This document shows positions 47,245 through 56,276 of a DNA stretch of 64,000 nucleotides, one piece after another. Within the stretch, counting starts at the first letter, position 1, and each line of letters starts with the position of its first letter. Under the pieces are notes generated by a model. That model had not been told where the DNA came from, did no database searches, and was given only the letters and a program-made list of their open reading frames with translations. Both the position numbers and the translations under genes were made by a program. This DNA is from Paenibacillus campinasensis (GTDB taxonomy: Bacteria; Bacillota; Bacilli; Paenibacillales; Paenibacillaceae). The stretch is taken from positions 50,966 through 114,965 of the forward strand of contig NZ_NPBY01000043.1 of NCBI RefSeq assembly GCF_002272015.1. Direction: 5' to 3'.

Positions 47245-48036
47245 TTATGTCCGATCACCTACAGTGTCAAGCAGATACCTCAGCGACTCGAACATTTTAC
47301 CGAAGAGAAAATCAAACAGGGCGGTTAATCCAGGCATCAGCAGCATAAGCAGGATTAGTCCTACGATAATTTTCAACGCGATGCCGATCACAAACACGTT
47401 AAACTGCGGTGCCGTTTTGGCCAGAAAGCCAAGCCCGACGTCCGTCAGAAACAGCGCGGCCACCAGCGGTGCAGCCATCTGCAGCGCCAGGACGAAGGAG
47501 TATGCAAACGTGCGTATCAAAAATTCGGCCACACTGCCATCATGGATTTTGCTGAAAATCTCTCCTGTTACAGGGATCCAGTCATAGCTGTACATGATGG
47601 CGTCCAACAGATAGTGATGACCGTTCATGCTCAAGAAGACCAACAGCGCCAGCATGTACTTGAAATGGCCAATCAGCGGCGTAGACGCTCCTGTAAAAGG
47701 GTCGATCACATTCGCCATGCTGAAGCCGATCTGGATATCGATCAGCGCACCTGCGGTCTGAACTGCAGCCATCATCAGGTAAGTCGTAAATCCAAGCAGC
47801 AGCCCCACCAGCACTTCCTGCATAATGAGTATGACATATCCCATATCCTGCGGCACAACCGCGCCGATGCCAAAACTCAAATATACAATCAGCGAGATAA
47901 TAGAGGACAAGCCGATCTTGTAGGAGGCCGGCACGCTAAGCGTAGAAAACACGGGCACAACTACAAAAAATGCAGTAATTCGACAAAAAATAAGCATAAA
48001 TACAGGTACTACCTGCTGCAACCATTCCATGGACAC
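47245..48036 (-). CDS. fliR: Flagellar export protein FliR
   Basis: Integral membrane part of the export-gate helical assembly with FliP and FliQ. The 263 residues have about six hydrophobic helices, starting MEWLQQVVPVFMLIFCRITAFFVVVPVF and with IGFSMANVIDPFTGAS in the middle. Start is GTG 48036 or the ATG two codons later; the ribosome site is weak (AGGCTGA). It is 5 bp after fliQ. Confidence 0.95.
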   Translation of the reverse strand: MSMEWLQQVVPVFMLIFCRITAFFVVVPVFSTLSVPASYKIGLSSIISLIVYLSFGIGAVVPQDMGYVILIMQEVLVGLLLGFTTYLMMAAVQTAGALIDIQIGFSMANVIDPFTGASTPLIGHFKYMLALLVFLSMNGHHYLLDAIMYSYDWIPVTGEIFSKIHDGSVAEFLIRTFAYSFVLALQMAAPLVAALFLTDVGLGFLAKTAPQFNVFVIGIALKIIVGLILLMLLMPGLTALFDFLFGKMFESLRYLLDTVGDRT

Positions 48037-48041
48037 TCAGC

Positions 48042-48311
48042 CTATCCGATATATTTGTGGAGATTGTCCAAAATGCCGTACGTAAAATCGACCATCGTAG
48101 TTAGGATCCAAGGACCGAACAGCAGCAGCGCCACAAGCACGACGATGATTTTCGGCACGAAGGCCAGCGTCTGTTCCTGAATCTGTGTTGTCGCTTGGAA
48201 AATACTGATCAACAGACCTGCTAACAGTGCCAGAACCAGCATCGGCGCACTTACTTGAAGAACGATATAAACAGCCTGACCTGCCAGACCGATAATAAAT
48301 TCAGCACTCAC
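48042..48311 (-). CDS. fliQ: Flagellar export protein FliQ
   Basis: Small two-helix membrane protein of the export gate. The 89 residues read as two hydrophobic hairpins (VYIVLQVSAPMLVLALLAGLLISIFQATTQIQEQTLAFVPKI is the conserved core). GTG 48311 follows GGAGGACT. It lies between fliP and fliR in the usual order. Confidence 0.96.
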   Translation of the reverse strand: MSAEFIIGLAGQAVYIVLQVSAPMLVLALLAGLLISIFQATTQIQEQTLAFVPKIIVVLVALLLFGPWILTTMVDFTYGILDNLHKYIG

Positions 48312-48351
48312 GGCGAGTCCTCCTGTTCTGAAATACTTGCCGCTTGAATCT

Positions 48352-49104
48352 TTACGGGTTAAAACTCATCAGCATCGATTTGACGACAAGATACCATCCA
48401 TCCACCAGTACAAAAAGCAAAATTTTAAACGGCAGTGATATCATGATCGGCGGCAGCATCATCATCCCCATCGCCATCAGAACGCTCGCTACGACGATGT
48501 CGATCACGAGGAACGGGATGAAGATCATGAAGCCCATCTGAAAGCCTGTCTTGAGCTCGCTGATTGCAAATGCCGGAATCAGCACATGCAGCGGCAGATC
48601 CTCGTACGTTTCCGGCTTCTCCGCCCCGGTATAGTTTATAAAGAGCAGCAGATCCTTCTCCCTCGTATGGGAGAACATGAATCTTTTGATCGGGTCCTGC
48701 GCCCTTTCCAATGCCTCGGTTTGCGTAATTTCCCCGCGCACATAGGGTTGAAGCGCCACTTCGTTCATCGAGGACAGCGTTGGCGCCATGACGAACAAGG
48801 TCAGAAACAGCGCCAGACCGATCAGCACCTGGTTAGGCGGCGTTTGCTGCGTTCCCAGTGAAGTCCGGACGAATCCAAGCACAATGACAATCCGGGTGAA
48901 GCTTGTCATCAATACAAGGATGGCCGGGGCAATGCTGAGTATCGTGATTAAGAGAATCAAGGATAACGCGCTTGTCCCCGGACTTTCCCCTTCATTGCCG
49001 ATCTGAATGTCGATATTCGGAATCGGACTAGCCGAAGCCGCCTGAGTAAAGAGCAGGCCGATCAGCATAAAAACCGAGATAAGGTAAATGATCTTTTTAT
49101 TCAT
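48352..49104 (-). CDS. fliP: Flagellar export protein FliP
   Basis: Membrane component of the export gate. The 250 residues have a cleavable-looking N-terminus (MNKKIIYLISVFMLIGLLFTQAASASP) and the FliP signatures LVLMTSFTRIVIVLGFVRTSLGTQQTPPNQVLIGLALFLT and RVMFS-like FMFSHTREKDLLLF, ending with the conserved membrane helices. ATG 49104 overlaps the fliO stop by 4 bp; AAGGATTC precedes it. Confidence 0.97.
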   Translation of the reverse strand: MNKKIIYLISVFMLIGLLFTQAASASPIPNIDIQIGNEGESPGTSALSLILLITILSIAPAILVLMTSFTRIVIVLGFVRTSLGTQQTPPNQVLIGLALFLTLFVMAPTLSSMNEVALQPYVRGEITQTEALERAQDPIKRFMFSHTREKDLLLFINYTGAEKPETYEDLPLHVLIPAFAISELKTGFQMGFMIFIPFLVIDIVVASVLMAMGMMMLPPIMISLPFKILLFVLVDGWYLVVKSMLMSFNP

Positions 49105-49622
49105 GAATCCTTATGATCCTCCCGCAGCAATTCTTCGACCTTTTGCTTCCGGTTCGGGACGCTGCGCAGCTTGGACTCAAACACCTCATGAAACGAGGAT
49201 GTCTGCTCCACATCATGATGCTCCTGCGGTTGCTCCTTGCGGAGCCTCGCCGCCAGTTTAGTAACAAATGGCGGCAGCACCCCTGCATGCAATCCGGAAT
49301 CCTGCTCGAAGGCCGCCCGGATCCGCTCCACTTCATCGGGATCGGAGATCTTGTCCAGCAAGCTTACATCTTCTCCGACACCGACCAGATAGATGGTGCC
49401 GCTGATCTCAATCAGCTGGAGGGATTTGCCCGGGCCGAGTCCAACTGCACCGAGGGTACGAATGGAGCGGCCCTGCATCCAGCTCTGATTCTTCCGGTTC
49501 AGAAAGCGAATCAATATTACGATCAAAACGATGATGACGGCGAGCACAATAAAGACGTAAAACAACTGTAAATAATATTCGGCAGTGCTGCCTGTTCCTA
49601 TTTCCTTCGAAGCTGCCATCAT
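49101..49622 (-). CDS. fliO: Flagellar biosynthetic protein FliO (FliZ-type)
   Basis: Helps assemble the FliP ring. The 173 residues have one membrane helix near the N-terminus (about 17-42, LFYVFIVLAVIIVLIVILIRFL) and a small cytoplasmic domain with GPGKSLQLIEISGTIYLVGVGEDVSLL, the FliO core. In B. subtilis the gene at this place is called fliZ. ATG 49622 follows AAGGGTAG. Its charged tail extends past the core. Confidence 0.92.
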   Translation of the reverse strand: MMAASKEIGTGSTAEYYLQLFYVFIVLAVIIVLIVILIRFLNRKNQSWMQGRSIRTLGAVGLGPGKSLQLIEISGTIYLVGVGEDVSLLDKISDPDEVERIRAAFEQDSGLHAGVLPPFVTKLAARLRKEQPQEHHDVEQTSSFHEVFESKLRSVPNRKQKVEELLREDHKDS

Positions 49623-49633
49623 CTTAGCTACCC

Positions 49634-49999
49634 TTATACGCCAAGCGTTTTGTTGATAGCTTCAATGACGCGGTCCGATTGGAACGGTTTGACGATAAAG
49701 TCTTTAGCGCCCGCCTGGATTGCGTCGATAACCATCGCCTGCTGTCCCATCGCAGAACACATGATGACTTTTGCGTTCGGATCCGTCTTTTTAATTTCCT
49801 TCAATGCAGCGATACCGTCCATCTCAGGCATCGTTATATCCATCGTGATCAGATCGGGACGAAGCTCCTTGAATTTCTCGACAGCTTGCGCACCATCCTG
49901 AGCCTCACCTACTACTTCAAAGCCGTTTTTAACCAGAATGTCGCGAATCATCATTCGCATAAATGCAGCATCGTCCACAATCAGAATTCGGTTAGCCAT
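49634..49999 (-). CDS. cheY: Chemotaxis response regulator CheY
   Basis: Single-domain receiver that carries the signal from CheA to the flagellar switch. The 121 residues have the acidic pair ILIVDDAAF (D9, D10), the phospho-acceptor D54 in TMDITMPEMDG and the conserved lysine in FIVKPF. ATG 49999 follows GGAGGATT. It sits between fliY and fliO, as in B. subtilis, next to FliM/FliY, its targets. Confidence 0.97.
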   Translation of the reverse strand: MANRILIVDDAAFMRMMIRDILVKNGFEVVGEAQDGAQAVEKFKELRPDLITMDITMPEMDGIAALKEIKKTDPNAKVIMCSAMGQQAMVIDAIQAGAKDFIVKPFQSDRVIEAINKTLGV

Positions 50000-50027
50000 T
50001 GATAATAATCCTCCCTAATATATAGTG

Positions 50028-51266
50028 CTATTGTAATTTTTGAATCCGGTCCCATTGGCTTACGATATCCGTGACCCGAACCCCAAAGTTTTCGTCAATG
50101 ACCACGACTTCTCCCTTGGCGATCAACTTGTTGTTGACGAGTATGTCTACAGGCTCACCTGCAAGCTTGTCCAACTCAATGATAGAGCCTTGCGTCATTT
50201 CCAAGATATCCTTAATTTGCTTCTGGGTCCTTCCTAATTCTACGGTGACTTTAAGAGGAATGTCCATCAGTAAGTTAAGATTGTTTTCATCTACTTGCGC
50301 GTACGGTGGAGCTTGCAGATTAGAGAACTGCACCGGTTGCACATTTACATTCCGGTTAGGCATTCCGCCATATTGTTGGGGCTGATGGGGCATCCCATAT
50401 GGCATGGAAGGCGGTACCTGTCCTCCTTGCATCGGCTGACTGTAATCTGGGCCTGGAGTCTGCATTGGCGCAGCTCCCGCTGGAGGCTGTTGGGTATTTG
50501 GTACTGCATGATGATCGACCGCAGGTTGGCTCTCCACAACCGGAGGCGCCTCTGTCGTCACAGCTGCTTCAACAGCAGACTCCTCTGCTCCGCCAATCAG
50601 CGTGCGAACCATGTCTTTTGCAAATTCCACCGGCAGCAGCTGCATGATGGTTGAGTCAATCAAATCACCGATAATCAATCGGAAAGAGATTTTGATCAGC
50701 GTTTCATCCGGAGGGAGATTGCTTACCCCCGTTCCGCTCTCTACATTCAAAATATCAATCCCGGGTGGCGAAATGTTGACAAAACGGTTGAAGATGGTGG
50801 ACATGCTCGTTGCCGAGGAACCCATCATCTGGTTCATCGCTTCCTGCACAGCGCTGATATGTATTTCATTCAGCTCTTCATCCGCCGGATTGCCTTCTCC
50901 GCCCAGCATCAGATCCGCAATGACCTGGGCATCTCTCGATTTAATGACAAGGGAGTTGATGCCTTCAAAGCCGTCCACATAGGTTACGTGAACCGCAACG
51001 TGAGGCTTCGGGAACTCCGCTTCAAACTGGCTTCTGGTAATGATCGAAACTCTTGGCGTTGTAATATCAACCTTTTTGCCCAGCAGTGTCGATAGAGCCG
51101 TTGCCGCACTGCCAAAAGTGATATTCCCAATCTCGCCAAGCGCATCTTGCTCGAGAGGCGTTAGCACGTCGTCTACGGTTGCCGCCGAAGAAGGGGCCGG
51201 AGCCATTTCCGACTGCTTTAACAAGGCGTCGATTTCTTCCTGGGATAAATAATCTTTACTCGTCAA
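50028..51266 (-). CDS. fliY: Flagellar motor switch phosphatase FliY
   Basis: Switch component of Gram-positive motors that also dephosphorylates CheY-P. The 412 residues have a FliM-like N-terminal CheY-binding segment (SQEEIDALLKQSE), a CheC-like domain with DALGEIGNITFGSAATALSTLL and ISAVQEAMNQMMGSSATSM, a Pro/Gln/Met-rich linker (about 240-325) and a C-terminal SpoA (FliN) domain (MDIPLKVTVELGRTQKQIKDILEM). Start TTG 51266 lies 9 nt after AAGGAG; it overlaps fliM by 11 bp. The listed longer frame (51311) lacks a site. Confidence 0.95.
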   Translation of the reverse strand: MTSKDYLSQEEIDALLKQSEMAPAPSSAATVDDVLTPLEQDALGEIGNITFGSAATALSTLLGKKVDITTPRVSIITRSQFEAEFPKPHVAVHVTYVDGFEGINSLVIKSRDAQVIADLMLGGEGNPADEELNEIHISAVQEAMNQMMGSSATSMSTIFNRFVNISPPGIDILNVESGTGVSNLPPDETLIKISFRLIIGDLIDSTIMQLLPVEFAKDMVRTLIGGAEESAVEAAVTTEAPPVVESQPAVDHHAVPNTQQPPAGAAPMQTPGPDYSQPMQGGQVPPSMPYGMPHQPQQYGGMPNRNVNVQPVQFSNLQAPPYAQVDENNLNLLMDIPLKVTVELGRTQKQIKDILEMTQGSIIELDKLAGEPVDILVNNKLIAKGEVVVIDENFGVRVTDIVSQWDRIQKLQ

Positions 51267-52254
51267 GTTCTTCAGCTCCTTCGATGACAATTTCATCGAT
51301 TTGTACAGCAACCCGATCCTTCACCGTGCCGGGACTGCCAATAAACTTCAATCTGTCGCCGACCTTAATGGCTAGCCCATCGTGGACCGGCTTATTCAGG
51401 CTGATGACATCCCCGACCCCCAAGCCGAGGAATTCTGCAACCGTCAGCTGTGAAACACCCAGCTCTGCTACAACCGGCAGCTTCGCTTTGCTGACCCGCT
51501 GCTTCAGGGCGTCCACCTCTTCCGGAACCCGCGATTTTTTCTCGGAAACGAACCACTGGTGTGCCGAAAGCTTGGACATGATCGGTTCCAGAACAACGTG
51601 CGGGATACAGAGGTTAATCATCCCTGTCGTATCACCGATTTTTGTGCTGAGCGATATCAGTGCAATCGTTTCGTTGGGGGAGACGATTTGCATAAACTGC
51701 GGATTCGTCTCGAGTGCCTCCAGGCGCGGCGAAATATCAATCACCGTTTTCCAAGCTTCCTGGAGACTTTCAAATGCACGGCTGAAGATTTTTTCCATGA
51801 TGATCGTTTCGATTTCGGTCATGGCGCCGATCGTGCTTGGCGCTGTCCCGGTCCCGCCCAGCATTCGGTCAAGCATCGCATAGGCGATGTTGGGATGGAC
51901 CTCCATTACCATACGGCCTTTCAGCGGTTCTGCCTCAAAGATGTTAAGCACCGTCATTTTAGGTATGGAACGGATAAACTCATCATAAGGAAGCTGTTCA
52001 ACCTGAACGACACTGATATGCACAAACGTGCGCAGCTGGGCTGAAAAATAAGTGGTCAGGTATCTTGCAAAGTTCTCGTGAATCCGGGTTAAGCTTCGAA
52101 TATGATCCTTCGAGAAACGAACCGCTCTTTTAAAGTCATAGGAACGGATCTTCTTTTGCGTTTCTTCTTTCTTCAATTCCTCAGCGTCCATTTCTCCGGA
52201 AGAGAGCGCGGCCAGCAGGGCATCGATCTCATTCTGCGATAAAACATCAACCAT
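51256..52254 (-). CDS. fliM: Flagellar motor switch protein FliM
   Basis: C-ring protein binding CheY-P. The 332 residues have the N-terminal EIDALLAALSSGE motif, the middle domain (SYDFKRAVRFSKDHIRSLTRIHENFARYLTTYFS) and the C-terminal SpoA domain (LPVVAELGVSQLTVAEFLGLGVGDVISL). ATG 52254 follows AAGGGGGTGAG. It overlaps fliY by 11 bp and is separated from fliL by 36 bp. Confidence 0.97.
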   Translation of the reverse strand: MVDVLSQNEIDALLAALSSGEMDAEELKKEETQKKIRSYDFKRAVRFSKDHIRSLTRIHENFARYLTTYFSAQLRTFVHISVVQVEQLPYDEFIRSIPKMTVLNIFEAEPLKGRMVMEVHPNIAYAMLDRMLGGTGTAPSTIGAMTEIETIIMEKIFSRAFESLQEAWKTVIDISPRLEALETNPQFMQIVSPNETIALISLSTKIGDTTGMINLCIPHVVLEPIMSKLSAHQWFVSEKKSRVPEEVDALKQRVSKAKLPVVAELGVSQLTVAEFLGLGVGDVISLNKPVHDGLAIKVGDRLKFIGSPGTVKDRVAVQIDEIVIEGAEELDE

Positions 52255-52290
52255 CTACTCACCCCCTTACAGGTCACCCGACGAACAGGC

Positions 52291-52749
52291 CTATATTCCA
52301 GCTACGAGAACGTCAGCAATATCAATTTGGACGACTTTCCCTGTTGTAATGGATTCGTTCACCAGGTCCATCAGCTTGCTTGTAAACTGCTCACGGCCTT
52401 TGGAACCGTTGAGTGTATCCGGGTTCGTATCAGCCAGCGTTTTGATGATGATCGGTTTAATCTTAATGTCCTTGATTTTATCGAACTCTTCCTTCGCTTT
52501 TTTATCGCTAAGCTGGATGGAAAATGCGACGGAAATGATGTAATCAGGATCAGCCAGATTCGTTTTGATGCCGGTGATTTCCGATGTTACTTCAACAATC
52601 TCGTCAGCTGACATGTGCGGTTTGACTTTCACTGTCGCCGCCGTTTGGGCATCGTTCTTGCCGTTTGAGTTGGACAACACGAACACGGCAAGCACAATTA
52701 GCGTGATCGATAGCATAATTGTGATGATCCACGGAAACATCTTTTTCAT
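52291..52749 (-). CDS. fliL: Flagellar basal body-associated protein FliL
   Basis: Membrane protein near the stators. The 152 residues have one membrane helix (about 5-28, FPWIITIMLSITLIVLAVFVLS), then a periplasm-side domain, with DPDYIISVAFSIQLSDKKAKEEF and the C-terminal QFTSKLMDLVNESITTGKVVQIDIADVLVA. ATG 52749 follows TGGAGGAAC and overlaps the flbD stop by 4 bp. Confidence 0.94.
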   Translation of the reverse strand: MKKMFPWIITIMLSITLIVLAVFVLSNSNGKNDAQTAATVKVKPHMSADEIVEVTSEITGIKTNLADPDYIISVAFSIQLSDKKAKEEFDKIKDIKIKPIIIKTLADTNPDTLNGSKGREQFTSKLMDLVNESITTGKVVQIDIADVLVAGI

Positions 52750-52970
52750 GAAGGTTCCTCCATTTGCTGCACTTTAATAGTTGCTTGATGCACACCGACT
52801 TCGCGATGATACGCCTTGACCGCCTCGATGACTTCATCTGCGCTCTCGAGCACAATCATGCGCTTGCCGTTGATTAAAGTGATGTAAGTGTCAGGAGTCT
52901 CTTCAACCATTTCAATCAAGAGAGCATTAAGCCACATGGGTGAACCGTTAATCCTCGTTACCGATATCAT
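52746..52970 (-). CDS. flbD: FlbD-family flagellar protein
   Basis: Small 74-residue protein found in Gram-positive flagellar operons: MISVTRINGSPMWLNALLIEMVEETPDTYITLINGKRMIVLESADEVIEAV fits the family (unrelated to Caulobacter FlbD regulator). The exact role is not known. ATG 52970 has an excellent site, AAAGGAGGT; the ORF extension to 53018 is not used. It lies between the hook gene and fliL. Confidence 0.92.
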   Translation of the reverse strand: MISVTRINGSPMWLNALLIEMVEETPDTYITLINGKRMIVLESADEVIEAVKAYHREVGVHQATIKVQQMEEPS

Positions 52971-53023
52971 GGACAGACCTCCTTTATTATGAGGGAGGGA
53001 ATTCACCCCTCCCGTCATTCACC

Positions 53024-53848
53024 TTAACGCTTCAGATTGACCACTTCCTGCAGAACCTCATCGGAGGTCGTAATAATCCGGGAGTTGGACTGGAAGCCGC
53101 GCTGGGCCACAATCATTTCGGTAAATTCGCCTGTCAGGTCCACGTTGGACATTTCAAGCTGACCGGTGATGATGGCTCCGGTGCCGAGCTCTGGGTCATT
53201 GCCGGTTGAGATGTAATCCTCAAGTTCACCATCAGGCACAGCATTCAGCGTCACGCGATACAAATTGCCGCCGATTTTTTCCAAGCCTTCAGGATTGGGA
53301 ACTACGGCAATGCCGATGGTCGCGCCTTCCTCAGTCGTTCCATCCTCCATTCTCTGAATGATGGTTCCATTCTGAGAAATGGTGAAAGCTGTGACTCCTT
53401 CTTCAAGAGCGATAGGCTCACCCTCTGCATCAAGCACCAAAAATCCATCGGAGGTTACAAGGTTGCGAGCCACATCAATATGGAAATCACCCGCACGGGT
53501 CAAGAACGGCACCTCTTGTTCTTCGCCCAGGGAAACCATGAAGAAGCCGTCCCCGTCAATACGCATATCCGTTGGATAGTTGGTCAGCATCGCACTTCCC
53601 GGCGTGTGCAGCGTATCAATCGAACCCAGCGACACGCCAAGTCCAACCTGCTTGGCATTAATCCCGCCGGTTGGGTCCTCCGTTCCTGGGGTAACCCCGG
53701 ACAAGGTCTGGCTCATAATATCCTTGAACATGACCCTGCTGGCCTTGAATCCTACCGTGTTCACATTGGCAATATTGTTGCCGATCACGTCAAGCTTCGT
53801 CTGAAATCCTCTCATGCCGGATACACCGGAGTACATGGATCTTAGCAT
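53024..53848 (-). CDS. flgE: Flagellar hook/rod protein (FlgE/FlgG family)
   Basis: Axial flagellar protein, 274 residues. N-terminus MLRSMYSGVSGMRGFQTKLDVIGNNIANVNTVGFK and C-terminus MSNVDLTGEFTEMIVAQRGFQSNSRIITTSDEVLQEVVNL are the two conserved coiled-coil ends. The core includes GDGFFMVSL and FTRAGDF-like FLTRAGDFHID. Size and position (between flgD and flbD) match the B. subtilis hook gene flgE. Sequence alone cannot fully separate hook from distal rod. ATG 53848 follows AAAGGGG. Confidence 0.9.
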   Translation of the reverse strand: MLRSMYSGVSGMRGFQTKLDVIGNNIANVNTVGFKASRVMFKDIMSQTLSGVTPGTEDPTGGINAKQVGLGVSLGSIDTLHTPGSAMLTNYPTDMRIDGDGFFMVSLGEEQEVPFLTRAGDFHIDVARNLVTSDGFLVLDAEGEPIALEEGVTAFTISQNGTIIQRMEDGTTEEGATIGIAVVPNPEGLEKIGGNLYRVTLNAVPDGELEDYISTGNDPELGTGAIITGQLEMSNVDLTGEFTEMIVAQRGFQSNSRIITTSDEVLQEVVNLKR

Positions 53849-53921
53849 CGTTTATCCCCTTTCTTAATGGACCGCATCTGTCGATCAGCGGCCGCCTGGC
53901 TTCCTAGTCGGGCCAGCCAGT

Positions 53922-54317
53922 TTATGAAATGATAATTGCACTATCGATCTGGGTGAATACATTGTCAACCATTGCTTTGCCATTCATGGCGGTTACAACC
54001 GTGCGATTCGGCACGTTCACAATGAGCGCCATATCCTTCATCAGTATCAGGGATTCTTTACTTCCTTTTGCAGCCGCCTTCTCAATCGCGCTGTGAATTT
54101 GGACCAACTGATCCGCTTCCAGCTCGATGCCGCGCTGCTCAAGCCGCTTGGCGGCATGATTGCTGATCTTCAGCAAATTTTCATTCAGGAGCTTACGGAA
54201 CTCACCGGACCCTGGTGTACTATGGGATGGTGAATGTGCCTGTGAGCGATCCCGATGAATCGCTGCCGGGTGAAGCGTGCCGGAATACAGCTGACCAATC
54301 GTCATTCGTTCACTCAT
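53922..54317 (-). CDS. TIGR02530-type flagellar operon protein
   Basis: The 131 residues have a variable N-terminus and the conserved C-terminal module FRKLLNENLLKISNHAAKRLEQRGIELEADQLVQIHSAIEKAAAKGSKESLILMKDMALIVNVPNRTVVTAMNG. This family is found only in flagellar operons of Firmicutes, next to flgD and the hook gene; its job is unknown. ATG 54317 overlaps the flgD stop by 4 bp. The 74 bp to the hook gene contain a small stem without a T run. Confidence 0.85.
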   Translation of the reverse strand: MSERMTIGQLYSGTLHPAAIHRDRSQAHSPSHSTPGSGEFRKLLNENLLKISNHAAKRLEQRGIELEADQLVQIHSAIEKAAAKGSKESLILMKDMALIVNVPNRTVVTAMNGKAMVDNVFTQIDSAIIIS

Positions 54318-54883
54318 GGTCCTGTTCCTCCGGCCGGTTCATCGCCGCTGCTCTCCCCGGCCCCATCTGCGCCTGTATCCGGCTCGCTAGCTCCGCTATC
54401 TGGTGCAGGTGGCGTCTGCGGCATCTCAGGCGTCTCTGGCACAGCCGCATTTTCAATCTTCACAATCTCGTTAAGCGGTACTTCGTTCACCCCGACTTTG
54501 GCATATGTGAGGCCGTCCCGGACGATAATGGACTCCACCAGACCGCTCTCCATCTGATATTGCGTACCGCCCTCCGGGAGAACCATCCAGCTGATCTGTT
54601 TGCCGATCAAGCTTGATGCCGCGCCAAGCGACTGGCTCAACTGGTTCAGCTGGGAGTTGATATTCATCAATTGCTCCAGTGAAGTAAATTGAGCCATCTG
54701 CGATATAAATTCCCGGTCCTGCATCGGCTGGAGCGGATCCTGATAACGAAGCTGAGCCACGAGAATTTTCAAAAACTCGTCCTTGCCGAGCTCGCCGCCA
54801 GGCACCGTCTTGTCCTTCGAATTCGAACGGGTATGGCCAGGCTCTACATTGCTAAAGCCAACATTACTGACATTTTCCGCCAT
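54314..54883 (-). CDS. flgD: Flagellar hook assembly (capping) protein FlgD, short form
   Basis: Scaffold for hook polymerisation. The 189 residues have the conserved N-domain with LGKDEFLKILVAQLRYQDPLQPMQDREFISQMAQFTSLEQLMNINSQL (about 32-85), then a short region with VPLNEIVKIENA, and a Pro/Gly/Asp-rich tail (about 145-189). The full Tudor and FnIII-like domains of E. coli FlgD are absent, as in other Gram-positives. ATG 54883 follows GGGGAGGTG. Confidence 0.93.
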   Translation of the reverse strand: MAENVSNVGFSNVEPGHTRSNSKDKTVPGGELGKDEFLKILVAQLRYQDPLQPMQDREFISQMAQFTSLEQLMNINSQLNQLSQSLGAASSLIGKQISWMVLPEGGTQYQMESGLVESIIVRDGLTYAKVGVNEVPLNEIVKIENAAVPETPEMPQTPPAPDSGASEPDTGADGAGESSGDEPAGGTGP

Positions 54884-54903
54884 GATTACTCACCTCCCCG
54901 CGA

Positions 54904-56244
54904 TTAGGCTTCTGCTGTAAATGTGCCTCCATGCTCTTCCTCTTCAGCTTGAACGGATGCGAGCCAGTCGTTCCATTCCTCTGTCAGATCCGCAGCAATA
55001 ACGGCATCATCATTCGGTCTGTCCTTCTCTTGGGATCGGTGCTGCTGCGACTGCTGCTGTCCGGAGCCGGACTGACGGCCATCCTGGTACAGATATGCGG
55101 TCGAAGAGGAGCTGCTTTGCGTCACCTCGATCTTCTCCACCTGCAGGCCCTGTGCCGCGAGCGCCGCTCTTAACTGAGCCATCTGCTGATCAATCAGCTC
55201 CCGCGCTTCGGCCGTTCGCGTCATGAATTGAGCGATCAACTGACCATTTTGCATCGTCAGCTTGATGTCAACCTGCCCCAAATGCTCCGGGTTCAAGGAA
55301 ATTCTCGCTTCCGTTGCCCCGTGCATCTTGACGATCTCCAGCTTGTTGATAATGAAGTTGGTCATCTCATTGGCGAAATTCTCCACCGGCACTGGTGGTG
55401 CTGCTGGCTTAATCGCTACCTGCGTTCCAGAGCGAAGCGCCAGCTGTCCGGCCGTAACCGTTCCCTGTTCCAGCAAAGATTCGCCTTCCGGGAAGAGCGA
55501 CTCAAACTTCAGAGCCTCGCCTTCCACACGAATGGTCGGCGCTGGGTTCGGATTCGATCCGGTTGCTGTGCCAGAATTCCCATTGGACATTCCAGCCTGC
55601 TCACTAACCTTTGCATGAGCCGTGTTCGTTGGTGCAGCTTGTCCGGCCTGATCGTTCAGCATGCGGCCAAACGCGGTGGACGTCTGATCTGTGTGCCGTA
55701 TTTCACCCATCAAACCTTGGAATGCCTGAACGAGCTGTTTCATCGGTGCCTCAAGATGCTGTGCCTGTGAGCCGAGCAATTTCACCTTCTCGATCAGCTG
55801 GGCCACCGTATCCTGTACCGCAAATCGGACGGTGTCGCTATGCATCGCCAAAGGAGGCAACAAAGCCTCTCCATCGCCAGCCTCTGCCGTCTTCCCCGCT
55901 GCCGTCTGCTTGTCTCCTTGAATCAAAAGATTCGCTTGAGCCAGCCAAGCCTGCAGCTGCTGTAACAGCGACGGATCTTCTGCCAATGCTTCATCCAGCA
56001 GATCCAGATCATCCAGCAGTTGCGTGAGCAATTCTACTAGCCCGTCCACCGCCTCATCCGATTCGGCAGGCAGAACCGGCAGCGCCACTGCCGCTGCAGT
56101 TTCGCTTTCCGATGCCCCCTGGCCTGACAATTGGGATACCAGCACGGCTTCAAATGCAGTGCCTCCTGCTGTGCCCGCCTTGCTTGTGCTCCCGACCGTC
56201 GATGCAGAAGAGATCGAAGGAACTGCGCCTTGAATTAATGTCAT
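54904..56244 (-). CDS. fliK: Flagellar hook-length control protein FliK
   Basis: Molecular ruler and switch for export specificity. The 446 residues are low-complexity at the N-terminus (Ser/Ala/Thr-rich 1-50; acidic LLTQLLDDLDLLDEALAEDP) and end with the conserved Flg_hook domain (about 300-390, EARISLNPEHLGQVDIKLTMQNGQLIAQFMTRTAEARELIDQQMAQLRAALAAQGL), followed by a Gln-rich tail. ATG 56244 lies 9 nt after GGAGG; a GTG three codons earlier starts inside the site. Partner is FlhB downstream. Confidence 0.93.
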   Translation of the reverse strand: MTLIQGAVPSISSASTVGSTSKAGTAGGTAFEAVLVSQLSGQGASESETAAAVALPVLPAESDEAVDGLVELLTQLLDDLDLLDEALAEDPSLLQQLQAWLAQANLLIQGDKQTAAGKTAEAGDGEALLPPLAMHSDTVRFAVQDTVAQLIEKVKLLGSQAQHLEAPMKQLVQAFQGLMGEIRHTDQTSTAFGRMLNDQAGQAAPTNTAHAKVSEQAGMSNGNSGTATGSNPNPAPTIRVEGEALKFESLFPEGESLLEQGTVTAGQLALRSGTQVAIKPAAPPVPVENFANEMTNFIINKLEIVKMHGATEARISLNPEHLGQVDIKLTMQNGQLIAQFMTRTAEARELIDQQMAQLRAALAAQGLQVEKIEVTQSSSSSTAYLYQDGRQSGSGQQQSQQHRSQEKDRPNDDAVIAADLTEEWNDWLASVQAEEEEHGGTFTAEA

Positions 56245-56276
56245 CTTTCTCACCTCCTTTCCAAGCGATTACGCTT

